From the NCBI GenBank assembly GCA_014378125.1, contig JACMOG010000628.1:1-15637 (forward strand): DNA of 15,637 nucleotides. Direction: 5' to 3'. This document shows positions 1 to 7,873 of this stretch, piece by piece. Position 1 is the stretch's first letter, and every line of letters starts with the position of its first letter. The position numbers and the translations under genes were made by a program. The DNA comes from Vitreoscilla sp. (GTDB taxonomy: Bacteria; Pseudomonadota; Gammaproteobacteria; Burkholderiales; Burkholderiaceae). Under the pieces are notes generated by a model. That model worked only from the letters and a program-made list of their open reading frames with translations, had not been told where the DNA came from and did not search any database.

Positions 1-201
1 CGCGCGGTAGGCCTGGACGGCGGTGGACAGCGACACGCCGTGCTGGGCCGCCAGATCGCGCAACGACGGCAGCCGCTCGCCGCGGGCGAGCACGCCGGTG
101 CGGGCGAGCACGCCGGTGCGGATCGACGCGGCAAGCGTCTGGGCGATCTGCAGGTAGAGCGTGTCCGGCGAGTCCATGCGCCATTCTGTCTGCTGAACCA
201 T
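1..201 (-). CDS. GntR-family (probably MocR/PdxR-type) transcriptional regulator, N-terminal part
   Basis: The gene runs off the left edge, so only about 67 N-terminal residues are visible. They form a GntR winged helix-turn-helix: helix 1 reads LYLQIAQTLAASIRTG, followed by the hallmark GERLPSLRDLAAQHGVSLSTAVQAYR recognition region, quoted here from two adjacent stretches. GntR proteins bind operator DNA as dimers. The MocR subgroup carries a C-terminal PLP-binding aminotransferase-like domain, which would lie outside the window, so that subgroup is inferred from the HTH style and from the divergent DUF2917 neighbour. Two in-frame ATGs are possible, at 201 and 177. I chose 201 because it adds only eight residues (MVQQTEWR) and keeps the usual short leader before helix 1; 177 is a real alternative. 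A tandem six-residue duplication (TGVLAR twice) sits just before the RGERLPS segment. The divergent layout with an inverted repeat upstream suggests autoregulation. Confidence 0.8.
   Translation of the reverse strand, partial: MVQQTEWRMDSPDTLYLQIAQTLAASIRTGVLARTGVLARGERLPSLRDLAAQHGVSLSTAVQAYRA
82..121. repeat. 18-bp tandem duplication inside the regulator's HTH
   Basis: An 18-base unit at 82-99 is repeated exactly at 100-117, and the next four bases (118-121) begin a third copy. Because 18 is a multiple of three, the gene stays in frame and the protein gains a second TGVLAR block between helix 1 and the conserved GERLPS segment. Related GntR proteins normally have one such stretch, so this looks like a recent slippage or duplication event. 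Confidence 0.85.
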
Positions 202-210
202 GATGCGGAC

Positions 211-268
211 CAGTACAGATGCCTGCGGATTCGACCGTGACAGAGCCGCCGCACGACGATCTGTACTG
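211..268. promoter_or_regulatory. Inverted-repeat operator candidate between regulator and DUF2917 gene
   Basis: CAGTACAGAT at 211-220 and its exact reverse complement ATCTGTACTG at 259-268 form perfect 10-bp arms whose centres are 48 bp apart. The repeat lies in the 127-bp gap between two divergent starts, 10 bp from the proposed regulator start. Each arm carries TGTACT, which could act as a -10 box for outward transcription, with GTGACA/CTGTCA around 237-243 as weak -35 boxes. The spacers would be 19-20 bp, so the promoter reading is weak. Operator use by the adjacent GntR-type protein is an inference from position and symmetry. Confidence 0.55.
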
Positions 269-328
269 CTGCGGATGGGCCGGCGTTGTGGCTGTCTCAC
301 GTCGACGACGCTGCCTAGAGTCGACCTC

Positions 329-631
329 ATGGACACCACGCTTGCATCCCGCCCTCTCCTCGCCCGCCGCCGGGTCGAGGCCGCCGACGCCGCCATCCGC
401 CTGGCCGGCCACGCCACGTTCGTCCGCACCCTGCCGGCGGGCGCCTGCATCGCCGTGCAGTCGGGACGGATCTGGCTCACGCAGGCGGGCGACGCCAACG
501 ACTACTTCGTCGACGCCGGCCAGCACCACGTGGTGACGCGCGCCGGGGGGGTAGTGATGGAGCGCTACACGGCGCAGGCCGTGCTGCGCCTGCTGCCCGA
601 GGGCCCGGCGGCACGGCCCGGGTTTCCGTGA
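329..631 (+). CDS. DUF2917 family small protein
   Basis: This is a 100-residue protein of unknown function. Its core resembles the DUF2917 pattern: LPAGACIAVQSGRIWLTQAG (residues 31-50), then a DANDYFVDAGQHHVV segment and a short hydrophobic end. The pattern suggests a small beta-rich, cupin-like fold. There is no signal peptide or membrane segment. I chose the ATG at 329 because upstream in-frame sequence reads into the promoter region and does not resemble the family; no strong Shine-Dalgarno sequence precedes it. It is divergent from the GntR-type regulator, a pairing I recall as common in betaproteobacteria, so that regulator may control it. It ends three bases from the stop codon of the convergent aldolase gene, leaving no room for a terminator between them. 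A run of seven G occurs near 547-553. Confidence 0.75.
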   Translation: MDTTLASRPLLARRRVEAADAAIRLAGHATFVRTLPAGACIAVQSGRIWLTQAGDANDYFVDAGQHHVVTRAGGVVMERYTAQAVLRLLPEGPAARPGFP

Positions 632-634
632 CGC

Positions 635-1666
635 TCAGTGCGGCGTCTCCATCGCCACGGTGTACTCGCCCAGCCGCGCCAATCGATTCAGCCGCGCCCG
701 CTCCACCAACGCCTTCTGCGCCGCCGCCACGTTCTCCTTCTTGCCGGCCCAGGCCTTCATCGCCGGACCCTGGATCGCGCGGGCGAACGAGAACGCCAGC
801 GGCCACGGCAGCTCGGCCGCGTGTCGCGTGTGCATCGCGTTGAGCCGCGCCGACGCATCAGGCGCCGACTGGCCGCCCGAGAGGAACGCGATGCCGCCCA
901 CGGCCACCGGCACCGCGCGGCGGAACACCTGCACCGTGGCGTCGGCCACGGCGTCGACGCTGTCCTGCGTGGGGCACTTCAGGCCCGGCACCACCATGTT
1001 GGGCTTGAGGATCATGCCCTCCAGCAGCACGCGCTGCGTGCGCAACGCGTCGAACACGAAGTGCAGCGCGCGCTCGGTGACCTCGGCGCAGCGCGCCAGC
1101 GTGTGCGCGCCGTCCATCGGCACCTCGGGCTCGACGATGGGCACGATGCCGGCCTCCTGGCACAGCGCGGCGTAGCGCGCGAGCGCCTGTGCGTTGGCCT
1201 CGTAGCAGCCGCGCGACGGGGCGTTCGTGGCGTCGCCGATGGTGATCACGGCGCGCCACTTCGCGAAACGCGCGCCCATCTTCGCGTACTCGGCCAGGCG
1301 CTCGCGCAGGCCGTCCAGGCCCTCGGTCACCAGCTCGCCGTCATGCAGCGCGAGGGGCTTCGCGCCCGCGTCCACCTTGATGCCGGGCACGATGCCCGCC
1401 TTCTCCAGCGCCTCGGCGAACGGCACGTCGGCGAAGGTCTTCGTGCGGATGGTCTCGTCGTAGAGGATCGCGCCGCCGATGGACTCCGAGAGCCCCGGCG
1501 CGGTGACGATCATGTCGCGGTAGGCGCGCCGCATCTCGGGCGTCTGCGGAATGCCCAGCGCGGCGAATCGCTTGTCTGCGGTGGGATTGCTCTCGTCCAT
1601 TGCCAGCAGGCCCTTTCCGTCGGCGGTGAGGGCGGCGGCGGTGGACTTCAGTGTCTGCTCGTTCAT
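635..1666 (-). CDS. Class I fructose-bisphosphate aldolase
   Basis: This 343-residue cytoplasmic enzyme reversibly cleaves fructose 1,6-bisphosphate to glyceraldehyde 3-phosphate and dihydroxyacetone phosphate through a lysine Schiff base. The class I signs are clear: GKGLLAMDESNPTADKRFA near residues 18-36 with Asp24, FAKWRAVI at 134-141 with Lys136, EPEV at 179-182, and the Schiff-base motif LLEGMILKPNMVVPG with Lys221. GGIAFLSGGQS and FSFARAIQGPA follow. Metal-binding class II motifs are absent. The ATG at 1666 follows the phosphoketolase stop by one base (TGA-A-ATG), with GGAG upstream inside the preceding gene, which suggests translational coupling; a longer in-frame extension to 1744 would overlap that gene and looks unlike the family. 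It is the last gene of the ackA-xfp-aldolase operon. It could work in either glycolytic or gluconeogenic direction. Confidence 0.95.
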   Translation of the reverse strand: MNEQTLKSTAAALTADGKGLLAMDESNPTADKRFAALGIPQTPEMRRAYRDMIVTAPGLSESIGGAILYDETIRTKTFADVPFAEALEKAGIVPGIKVDAGAKPLALHDGELVTEGLDGLRERLAEYAKMGARFAKWRAVITIGDATNAPSRGCYEANAQALARYAALCQEAGIVPIVEPEVPMDGAHTLARCAEVTERALHFVFDALRTQRVLLEGMILKPNMVVPGLKCPTQDSVDAVADATVQVFRRAVPVAVGGIAFLSGGQSAPDASARLNAMHTRHAAELPWPLAFSFARAIQGPAMKAWAGKKENVAAAQKALVERARLNRLARLGEYTVAMETPH

Positions 1667-1667
1667 T

Positions 1668-4055
1668 TCAGTGGCTCCATGTCCAATCGCGGATCTCCGG
1701 CAGATCCTGTCCGTTGGTGTCGATGTATTGCTTGTGCGCGACAAGCCGGGCCTGCAGCGTGCGCTTGACCGCCAAGCCTCGCTCGCCCGTCTGCGGCAGG
1801 CGATCGATGGCGTCCATGACCAGATGGAAGCGATCGATCTCGTTGAGCACGGTCATGTCGAAAGCGGTGGTGATCGTGCCCTCCTCCTTGTAGCCGCGCA
1901 CGTGGAAGTTGGCGTGGTTCGCGCGCCGATAGGTGAGGCGGTGGATCAGCCAGGGATAGGCGTGGAACGCGAAGATCACCGGCTTGTCGCGCGTGAACAG
2001 CTCGTCGAAGGCTCGATCCTCGAGGCCGTGCGGATGCTCCGAACGCGGCATCAGGCGGCACAGGTCGACCACGTTGACGACGCGCATGCGCAACTCGGGC
2101 AGGTGCTCGCGCAGCAGGCTCACGGCGGCCATGGTCTCCAGCGTGGGAACGTCGCCGCAGCAGGCCATCACCACGTCGGGGCCCTGGCTCGACGAGGCGT
2201 CCTCGTTGCCGGCCCAGTCCCAGATGCCGATGCCGGCCGCGCAGTGCGCCGCGGCCTGGTCGATGTCGAGCCACTGCGGCGCCGGGTGCTTGCCGGCGAT
2301 CACGACGTTGACGTAGTGGCGGCTGCGCAGGCAGTGATCCATCACCGACAGCAGGCAGTTGGCATCGGGCGGCAGGTACACGCGCACGACCTCGGGCTTC
2401 TTGTTCATCACGTGGTCGATGAAGCCGGGATCCTGGTGCGTGAACCCGTTGTGATCCTGCCGCCACACGTGCGACGCCAGCAGGTAGTTCAGCGATGCGA
2501 TCTTCGCCCGCCACGGCAGCCGCGCGGTGACCTTCAACCACTTGGCGTGCTGGTTGAACATCGAATCGACGATGTGGATGAACGCCTCGTAGCAGTTGAA
2601 CAAGCCGTGCCGGCCCGTGAGCAGGTAGCCCTCGAGCCAGCCCTCGCACTGGTGCTCGCTGAGCATCTCCATCACGCGGCCGCTGCGCGCGAGGAACTCG
2701 TCGCCCGGCACCACCTCGCCCTCCCACTGCCGCGTCGTCGTCTCGAACACCGCCTCCAGGCCGTTGGACAGCGTCTCGTCCGGCCCGAACAGGCGGAAGT
2801 TGCGGGTGGGCTCGTTCAGCGCGACGACGTCGCGCACGAACTTGCCGAGCACGTGGGTGTCGCCGATGCCGGGCGTGCCGGGCCGGGCCACCGCCACCGC
2901 GTAGTCGCGGTACGGCGGCATGTGGAGCTCCCGCAGCAGCAGCCCGCCGTTGGCGTGCGGGTTGGCGCCCATGCGGCGCGCGCCCACGGGGGCGAGCGCG
3001 GCGATCTCCTCCTTGAGGCGGCCGTCCGCGTGGAACAGCTCGTGCGGGCGATAGCTTTGCAGCCACGTCTCGAGCATGGCCAGGTGGGCCGGGTTGGCAC
3101 GCGGGTCGGACAGCGGCACCTGGTGCGAACGAAAGGTGCCCTCCACCTTCCGGCCGTCGATCTCCTTCGGGCCGGTCCAGCCCTTGGGCGATGCGAGCAC
3201 GATCATGGGCCAGCGCGGCCTGGCGGTGACGCCGTGGCGGCGGGCGTCGTCCTGGATTGCCCGCACGCGCTCGATGCAGGCATCCAGCGCGGCGGCCATC
3301 GCGTCGTGCATCGCCTCGGGCTCATGGCCTTCCACCAGCAACGGCTCCCAGCCGTAGCCTTGCAGCAGCTGGAACAGCTCGGCGCGCGGAATCCGCGCCA
3401 GCAGCGTCGGGTTCGAGATCTTGTAGCCGTTCAGGTGCAGGATGGGCAGCACCGCACCGTCGCCGACGGGATCGAGGAACTTGTTGGAATGCCAGGCCGT
3501 GGCCAGCGGTCCGGTCTCCGCCTCGCCGTCGCCGATCACGCAGGCCACCACCAGCCCGGGGTTGTCGAACACGGCGCCGAAGGAATGCGACAGCGAGTAG
3601 CCCAGCTCGCCGCCCTCGTGGATCGAGCCGGGCGTCTCGGGCGAGGCGTGGCTGGGAATGCCGCCGGGAAACGAGAACTGCTTGAACAGGCGCTGCAGGC
3701 CGGTCTCGTCGCGCGACACGTTCGGATAGATCTCGCTGTAGGTGCCCCCCAGGTAGGTCCCCCCCCCCACGGCCGGGCCGCCATGGCCGGGGCCGCTGAC
3801 GTAGATCATGTCGAGATCGTACTTCGTGATCGCACGGTTCAGGTGCGCGTAGATGAAGTTCTGGCCCGGGGTGGTGCCCCAGTGTCCGAGCAGCATGTGC
3901 TTGACGTCGTCGACTGCCAGCGGGCGCTTGAGCAACGGGTTGTCGCACAGGTAGATCTGTCCCACCGACAGGTAGTTCGCGGCGCGCCACCAGGCGTCGA
4001 CGGTCGCGCGCAGCGCGGGGGTCAGGGGAGAGGGGCCGGGGCGGAGCGGTGTCAT
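1668..4055 (-). CDS. xfp: Phosphoketolase (xylulose-5-phosphate / fructose-6-phosphate)
   Basis: This 795-residue thiamine-diphosphate enzyme, full length for the family, splits xylulose 5-phosphate (and often fructose 6-phosphate) with phosphate into acetyl phosphate plus glyceraldehyde 3-phosphate (or erythrose 4-phosphate). Visible motifs are [11 protein letters not shown] (His58), SGPGHGGPA (87-95, His91), [14 protein letters not shown] (His136), EGGELGY (147-153) and the cofactor/metal motif GDGEAETGP (175-183). The three histidines match the known active-site histidines 64, 97 and 142 of the bifidobacterial enzymes. The ATG at 4055 overlaps the ackA stop (ATGA), with GAGG about 8 nt upstream. 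Substrate choice cannot be read from the sequence. Oddity: residues 96-99 are V-G-G-G, encoded through ten consecutive G, followed by TYLGGTY where relatives have TYLEGTY or SYLDGTY. Those lost residues lie beside the active-site histidine. Confidence 0.95.
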   Translation of the reverse strand: MTPLRPGPSPLTPALRATVDAWWRAANYLSVGQIYLCDNPLLKRPLAVDDVKHMLLGHWGTTPGQNFIYAHLNRAITKYDLDMIYVSGPGHGGPAVGGGTYLGGTYSEIYPNVSRDETGLQRLFKQFSFPGGIPSHASPETPGSIHEGGELGYSLSHSFGAVFDNPGLVVACVIGDGEAETGPLATAWHSNKFLDPVGDGAVLPILHLNGYKISNPTLLARIPRAELFQLLQGYGWEPLLVEGHEPEAMHDAMAAALDACIERVRAIQDDARRHGVTARPRWPMIVLASPKGWTGPKEIDGRKVEGTFRSHQVPLSDPRANPAHLAMLETWLQSYRPHELFHADGRLKEEIAALAPVGARRMGANPHANGGLLLRELHMPPYRDYAVAVARPGTPGIGDTHVLGKFVRDVVALNEPTRNFRLFGPDETLSNGLEAVFETTTRQWEGEVVPGDEFLARSGRVMEMLSEHQCEGWLEGYLLTGRHGLFNCYEAFIHIVDSMFNQHAKWLKVTARLPWRAKIASLNYLLASHVWRQDHNGFTHQDPGFIDHVMNKKPEVVRVYLPPDANCLLSVMDHCLRSRHYVNVVIAGKHPAPQWLDIDQAAAHCAAGIGIWDWAGNEDASSSQGPDVVMACCGDVPTLETMAAVSLLREHLPELRMRVVNVVDLCRLMPRSEHPHGLEDRAFDELFTRDKPVIFAFHAYPWLIHRLTYRRANHANFHVRGYKEEGTITTAFDMTVLNEIDRFHLVMDAIDRLPQTGERGLAVKRTLQARLVAHKQYIDTNGQDLPEIRDWTWSH
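3759..3768. repeat. Ten-base C/G homopolymer inside the phosphoketolase gene
   Basis: Ten consecutive C on the plus strand (G on the coding strand) encode the end of Val96 and Gly97-99 of phosphoketolase. A second run of six C follows at 3745-3750. The tract is slippage-prone and sits in a normally conserved region, so it is either a mutable tract or a local sequence error. The frame is intact here. Confidence 0.9.
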
Positions 4056-5236
4056 GGTGAGCCTCGCAGTGCAAGCAGGTGGCACACGTCGCGGGCGATG
4101 ATGTGCGCCTCGTCCGTGCGGATCACGTGCACCGCGACGCGGCCCGTGGGAGAGGAGATCAGGCCGGGCGGCCCGGCGTTGCGGTCGGCGTCGATGTGGA
4201 CGCCCAGGAATTGCAGGCCCTCGCAGACGCGTGCACGCACCAGCGACGCGTTCTCGCCGATGCCACCCGAAAACACCAGCGTGTCGAGCCCGCCGAGTGC
4301 GGCGGCGAAGCTGCCGATGGCCTTGCGCACCGTGTAGCAGAACAGCGCGACGGCCTCCGCGGCACGCGGATCGGCGGCCTCGGCGGCCAGCAGCTCCCGC
4401 ATGTCGGCGCTCGTGCCCGAGGCACCCAGCAGACCGGACTCGTGGTTGACCATCTTAAGGAACTGCGCGCTGGAGACACCGGCCGTGCGCTGCAGGTAAG
4501 GCGCCAGGCTGGGGTCGAGATCGCCCGATCGGGTGCCCATCACCAGGCCGGCCGTGGGAGTGAAGCTCATGGTGGTGTCGACGCACCGGCCGTCGCGCAC
4601 CGCCGCCAGGCTGGCCCCGCCGCCGAGGTGGGCCAGGATCACGCGCCCCTGAGCGACCTCGGGCCCGGCGATGCGCCCAAGCGTCTCCAGCAGGAATGTA
4701 TAGGACAGCCCGTGGAACCCGTAGCGCCGCAGCCCTTGCGCCTCGAAACGACGGGGCAGCGGCAACTGCGCCGCCACCCGGGGCAGGTCGCGATGGAACC
4801 GGGTATCGAAGCAGGCCACCTGCGCCACGCCGGGCAGCGCCACGCGCGCGGCCTCGATGAGCGCGATCTCCACCGGCAGGTGATCCGGGTCCACCGGCTC
4901 GATCCGGTGCAACGCCTCCAGCACCGCCGGCGTGATGCGCTCGGGGTCGAAGCGGCCCATGCCGTGCACCACGCGGTGCCCCACCGCCGCGAGTTCGCCG
5001 GCCTGGCCGCGTTGCCGCAACCACTGCACCAACGCGTGCACGGCAGCGCCGGGATCTGGTGCGCTCAACGCCTCGCGCGTGCCGTTGTCGAGGCTCAGGT
5101 GCGCGTCATCGTGGCCGATGCGCTCGATGGTTCCGCTGCAGACGCTTGTCAGCGCCGCATCGGCGCGTGCGACCGCGAAGCGAAGGCTCGTGGAGCCGCC
5201 GTTGAGGACAAGGAGGGTGGGCGCGGACGTCGGCAT
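4052..5236 (-). CDS. ackA: Acetate kinase (acetate/propionate family kinase)
   Basis: This 394-residue ASKHA-fold kinase interconverts acetyl phosphate plus ADP with acetate plus ATP. Family motifs are in order: [10 protein letters not shown] (11-20), VGHRVVHG (85-92), ACFDTRFH (141-148, with the catalytic-type Asp144), RYGFHGLSY (171-179), [10 protein letters not shown] (201-210), GTRSGDLDP (234-242, with an active-site-type Arg236) and a late FSGGIGENA. The N-terminal motif has Gly and Arg where enterobacterial enzymes have Cys/Ser and Lys, and the HNP region reads [12 protein letters not shown], so it belongs to a divergent branch. It is first in the operon and its stop overlaps the phosphoketolase ATG, which supports acetyl phosphate from phosphoketolase as its substrate. 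No Pta gene is present. The ATG at 5236 has only a weak CAGG ribosome site, but the next upstream in-frame sequence shows no family similarity. Confidence 0.94.
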   Translation of the reverse strand: MPTSAPTLLVLNGGSTSLRFAVARADAALTSVCSGTIERIGHDDAHLSLDNGTREALSAPDPGAAVHALVQWLRQRGQAGELAAVGHRVVHGMGRFDPERITPAVLEALHRIEPVDPDHLPVEIALIEAARVALPGVAQVACFDTRFHRDLPRVAAQLPLPRRFEAQGLRRYGFHGLSYTFLLETLGRIAGPEVAQGRVILAHLGGGASLAAVRDGRCVDTTMSFTPTAGLVMGTRSGDLDPSLAPYLQRTAGVSSAQFLKMVNHESGLLGASGTSADMRELLAAEAADPRAAEAVALFCYTVRKAIGSFAAALGGLDTLVFSGGIGENASLVRARVCEGLQFLGVHIDADRNAGPPGLISSPTGRVAVHVIRTDEAHIIARDVCHLLALRGSP

Positions 5237-5304
5237 GGCCTGGGGAGCGTAACCCGGGCATGTGGCAATCGGCGAGCCCGTTGCGCATCACCCGCCTTGC
5301 GAGA

Positions 5305-5347
5305 GGCTGTCAAGCTCGGCCGTTGGGCATGGGGCTTGCCGACAGCC
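5305..5347. promoter_or_regulatory. Inverted repeat in the ackA/gnd divergent promoter region
   Basis: The 182-bp gap at 5237-5418 must carry the promoters of both divergent operons. Within it, GGCTGTC (5305-5311) is the perfect inverse of GACAGCC (5341-5347), and AAGC (5312-5315) pairs with GCTT (5334-5337) after a three-base bulge. It could be an operator or a leader hairpin of the gnd transcript. I do not see convincing -35/-10 pairs, and it does not look like the HexR palindrome as I recall it. Confidence 0.35.
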
Positions 5348-5418
5348 CGGATGCCCGCGTTGTCGCTATCCCGCCCGCCGTGCGCGATGATCGCGGCATT
5401 CAACTTCGAAAGACTGCA

Positions 5419-6432
5419 GTGCAACTCGGAATGATCGGTTTGGGTCGGATGGGCGCGAACATGGCGCGCCGGGTGATGCGCCACGGCCACCAATGCGTGG
5501 TGCAGGACGCCAACGCCGACGCCGTCGCGAAGATGGTGGCCGACGGCGCGCTCGGCGCCGCCACCCTCCAGGAGATGGCCGCGCAGATGACGAAGCCGCG
5601 CGCGGTGTGGATGATGGTGCCCGCCGCCGTCGTCGACCACGTGCTGGACGACCTGATCGCCCACCTCGATCCCGGCGACATCATCATCGATGGCGGCAAC
5701 TCGTGGTACCGCGACGACGTCGACCGCGCCAAGCGCCTGAAGGACGCCGGGTTCCACTATGTGGACTGCGGCACCAGCGGCGGCATCGCCGGCCAGGATC
5801 GCGGCTACTGCCTGATGGTGGGCGCCGAGCCCGAGATCTTCGAGCACCTCTCGCCCATCTTCAAGGCGCTGGCGCCCGGCGTGGAGACCGCCGAGCGCAC
5901 GCCCGGCCGCACCGGCGACCCCTCGAGCGCCGAGCAGGGCTTCCTGCACTGCGGCCCCAACGGCGCCGGTCACTTCGTGAAGATGGTGCACAACGGCATC
6001 GAGTACGGAATGATGGCCGCCTTCGCCGAGGGCTTCAACATCCTGCGCAACGCCAACGTGGGCAAGCGCGACCACGCCAAGGACGCCGAGACGGCGCCGA
6101 TGCGCAACCCCGAGTACTACCAGTACGACATCGACGTGCCGCAGGTGGCCGAGGTGTGGCGCCGCGGCAGCGTGGTGGGCTCGTGGCTGCTCGATCTCAC
6201 CGCCAAGGCGCTGGTCGCCGACCCGGAACTGTCGAAATTCGGCGGCCGCGTGTCCGACTCCGGCGAGGGACGCTGGACCATCCAGGCCGCCATCGACGAA
6301 GGCGTGCCCACGCAAGTGCTCAGCGCCGCGCTGTACGACCGCTTCTCGTCGCAAGGGCAAGCGAAGTTCGCCAACCAGATCCTGTCCGCGATGCGCGCCG
6401 AGTTCGGCGGACACGCGGAAAAGAAAGATTGA
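5419..6432 (+). CDS. gnd: 6-phosphogluconate dehydrogenase, decarboxylating (short GndA type)
   Basis: This 337-residue enzyme oxidatively decarboxylates 6-phosphogluconate to ribulose 5-phosphate and CO2 in the cytoplasm. The Rossmann motif GLGRMG is at 7-12, followed by [11 protein letters not shown] (GGNS 92-95), the substrate-binding CGTSGG (117-122) and the catalytic [12 protein letters not shown] with Lys188. It is the short form (about 300-340 residues), not the roughly 470-residue enterobacterial form. I set the start at a GTG (5419) because the translation [15 protein letters not shown] then matches the family; a GAAAG sequence lies about eight bases upstream. After the second strand the protein has Asp30-Ala-Asn, an acidic residue where NADP enzymes have Asn-Arg-Thr, so NAD+ preference is plausible but inferred. 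It is the first gene of gnd-zwf-pgi-pgm, and zwf follows after seven bases. Confidence 0.95.
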   Translation: MQLGMIGLGRMGANMARRVMRHGHQCVVQDANADAVAKMVADGALGAATLQEMAAQMTKPRAVWMMVPAAVVDHVLDDLIAHLDPGDIIIDGGNSWYRDDVDRAKRLKDAGFHYVDCGTSGGIAGQDRGYCLMVGAEPEIFEHLSPIFKALAPGVETAERTPGRTGDPSSAEQGFLHCGPNGAGHFVKMVHNGIEYGMMAAFAEGFNILRNANVGKRDHAKDAETAPMRNPEYYQYDIDVPQVAEVWRRGSVVGSWLLDLTAKALVADPELSKFGGRVSDSGEGRWTIQAAIDEGVPTQVLSAALYDRFSSQGQAKFANQILSAMRAEFGGHAEKKD

Positions 6433-6439
6433 CCTTCCC

Positions 6440-7873
6440 ATGACCGACGCCACGAAGACCAGCCCCGCCGCCCATTCCGACGCCCTCGTGCTGTTCGGGT
6501 TCACGGGCGACCTCGCCACCAAGAAGATCTTCCCCGCGCTCTACGCGATGGCGAAGCGCGGCGAGCTGGTGCCTCGTGTGGTCGGCGTCGCCGGCCGCCC
6601 GCAGTCCGACGAGGAGGTGCACCAGCGCGTGCGCGATTCCATCGAGAAGGAAGGCGGCGGCATCGACGACGGCGCGGCGTTCGACAAGCTGCAGCAGGCC
6701 ATCCGCTACGTGGGCGGCGACTACAAGAAGCCCGAGACCTACGAGGCGCTGAAGAAGGCGCTGGACGGCGCGCAGCGCCCGGCGCACTACCTGGCCGTGC
6801 CGCCCACGCTGTTCGAGACCGTCATCAAGAACCTGGGCGGCGCCGGCCTGGCCAAGGACGCGCGCCTGGTCGTGGAGAAGCCCTTCGGCCGCGACCTGGC
6901 CTCGGCCAAGGAGCTCGACGAGGTGGCGCGCTCGGTGTTCCCGGAGGACGCCATCTTCCGCATCGACCACTATCTCGGGAAGGAGGCCATCATGAACCTC
7001 CTGTACTTCCGCTTCGCCAACTCGTTCCTCGAGCCGCTGTGGTGCCGCGATCACGTCACCAGCGTGCAGATGACGATGTCCGAGGACTTCGGCGTGGGCG
7101 ACCGGGGCGCGTTCTACGAGACGGCCGGCACGCTGCGCGACGTCGTCGAGAACCACCTGTTCCAGATCGTGGCCCTGCTGGCGATGGAGCCGCCGAAGTC
7201 GCGCGGCTTCGCCGACCTGCAGGCGGCCAAGGCCGCCGTGTTCAAGGCGATCCGCCCGGTGAAACCCACCGACCTGGTGCGCGGCCAGTACGACGGCTAT
7301 CGCCAGGAGAAGGACGTGGCGCCCGACTCCGACGTGGAGACCTACGTGGCCCTGCGTGTCCACGTCGACACGCCGCGCTGGAAGGACGTGCCGTTCTACC
7401 TGCGCGCCGGCAAGAAGCTGCCCAACACCGCGGTGGAGGTGCAGATCCAGTTCAAGCCCCCGGCGCAGGCGTTGTTCGAGGACGCCGGCGGCCGCCCCAA
7501 CTACCTGCGCTTCCGGCTGCAGCCCACGTCGTCCATCGCGCTCGCGGCACGCGTGAAGGACGTCGGCAAGCAGTTCGTCGGCCAGCAGCGCGAGCTGTAC
7601 GCCTGCGAAGACCTCAGCGGCGAGGAGGCCCCCTACGATCGCCTGCTGGGCGACGCGATGGCCGGCGACGGCTCGCTGTTCACCAGCCTGGAGTCGGTCG
7701 AGGCCGCCTGGACGGCGGTGGACGATATCCTCGTGAACCACCCGAAGGTCGTGGCCTACCAGCCGGGCACCTGGGGCCCGGCCGAGGCCGACGCGCTGAT
7801 CGCGGACGACGGCGGCTGGCAGGCGCCGGTGCCGGAGAGCGGTTGCGGCGACAACAAGAAGAAGGCAGCCTGA
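6440..7873 (+). CDS. zwf: Glucose-6-phosphate 1-dehydrogenase
   Basis: This 477-residue cytoplasmic enzyme oxidises glucose 6-phosphate to 6-phosphogluconolactone, the entry step of the oxidative pentose phosphate and Entner-Doudoroff routes. The nucleotide motif is [10 protein letters not shown] (20-29; usually GASGDLAKRK), then [10 protein letters not shown], the active-site signature RIDHYLGK (174-181) and [13 protein letters not shown] with His239, matching the catalytic His240 of the Leuconostoc enzyme. C-terminal YLRAGKKL and a [14 protein letters not shown] segment complete the fold. Length is normal. It starts seven bases after gnd, and its TGA shares an A with the pgi ATG. No 6-phosphogluconolactonase gene sits next to it, although pgl is often clustered with zwf. 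The tail ends in a Lys-rich NKKKAA. Confidence 0.97.
   Translation: MTDATKTSPAAHSDALVLFGFTGDLATKKIFPALYAMAKRGELVPRVVGVAGRPQSDEEVHQRVRDSIEKEGGGIDDGAAFDKLQQAIRYVGGDYKKPETYEALKKALDGAQRPAHYLAVPPTLFETVIKNLGGAGLAKDARLVVEKPFGRDLASAKELDEVARSVFPEDAIFRIDHYLGKEAIMNLLYFRFANSFLEPLWCRDHVTSVQMTMSEDFGVGDRGAFYETAGTLRDVVENHLFQIVALLAMEPPKSRGFADLQAAKAAVFKAIRPVKPTDLVRGQYDGYRQEKDVAPDSDVETYVALRVHVDTPRWKDVPFYLRAGKKLPNTAVEVQIQFKPPAQALFEDAGGRPNYLRFRLQPTSSIALAARVKDVGKQFVGQQRELYACEDLSGEEAPYDRLLGDAMAGDGSLFTSLESVEAAWTAVDDILVNHPKVVAYQPGTWGPAEADALIADDGGWQAPVPESGCGDNKKKAA

Noticed and set aside
1551..4337. A 928-codon open frame on the plus strand opposite phosphoketolase
   Set aside because: It is antisense to a gene with complete family motifs. 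Its translation is rich in Arg, His, Val and Gln with no recognisable domain, as expected for a mirror frame in high-G+C DNA.
7039..7872. An N-terminal extension of Pgi through zwf
   Set aside because: The frame is open, but the extra 278 residues are Arg/Ala/Gly-rich shadow sequence, and Pgi has its normal length from the ATG at 7873.
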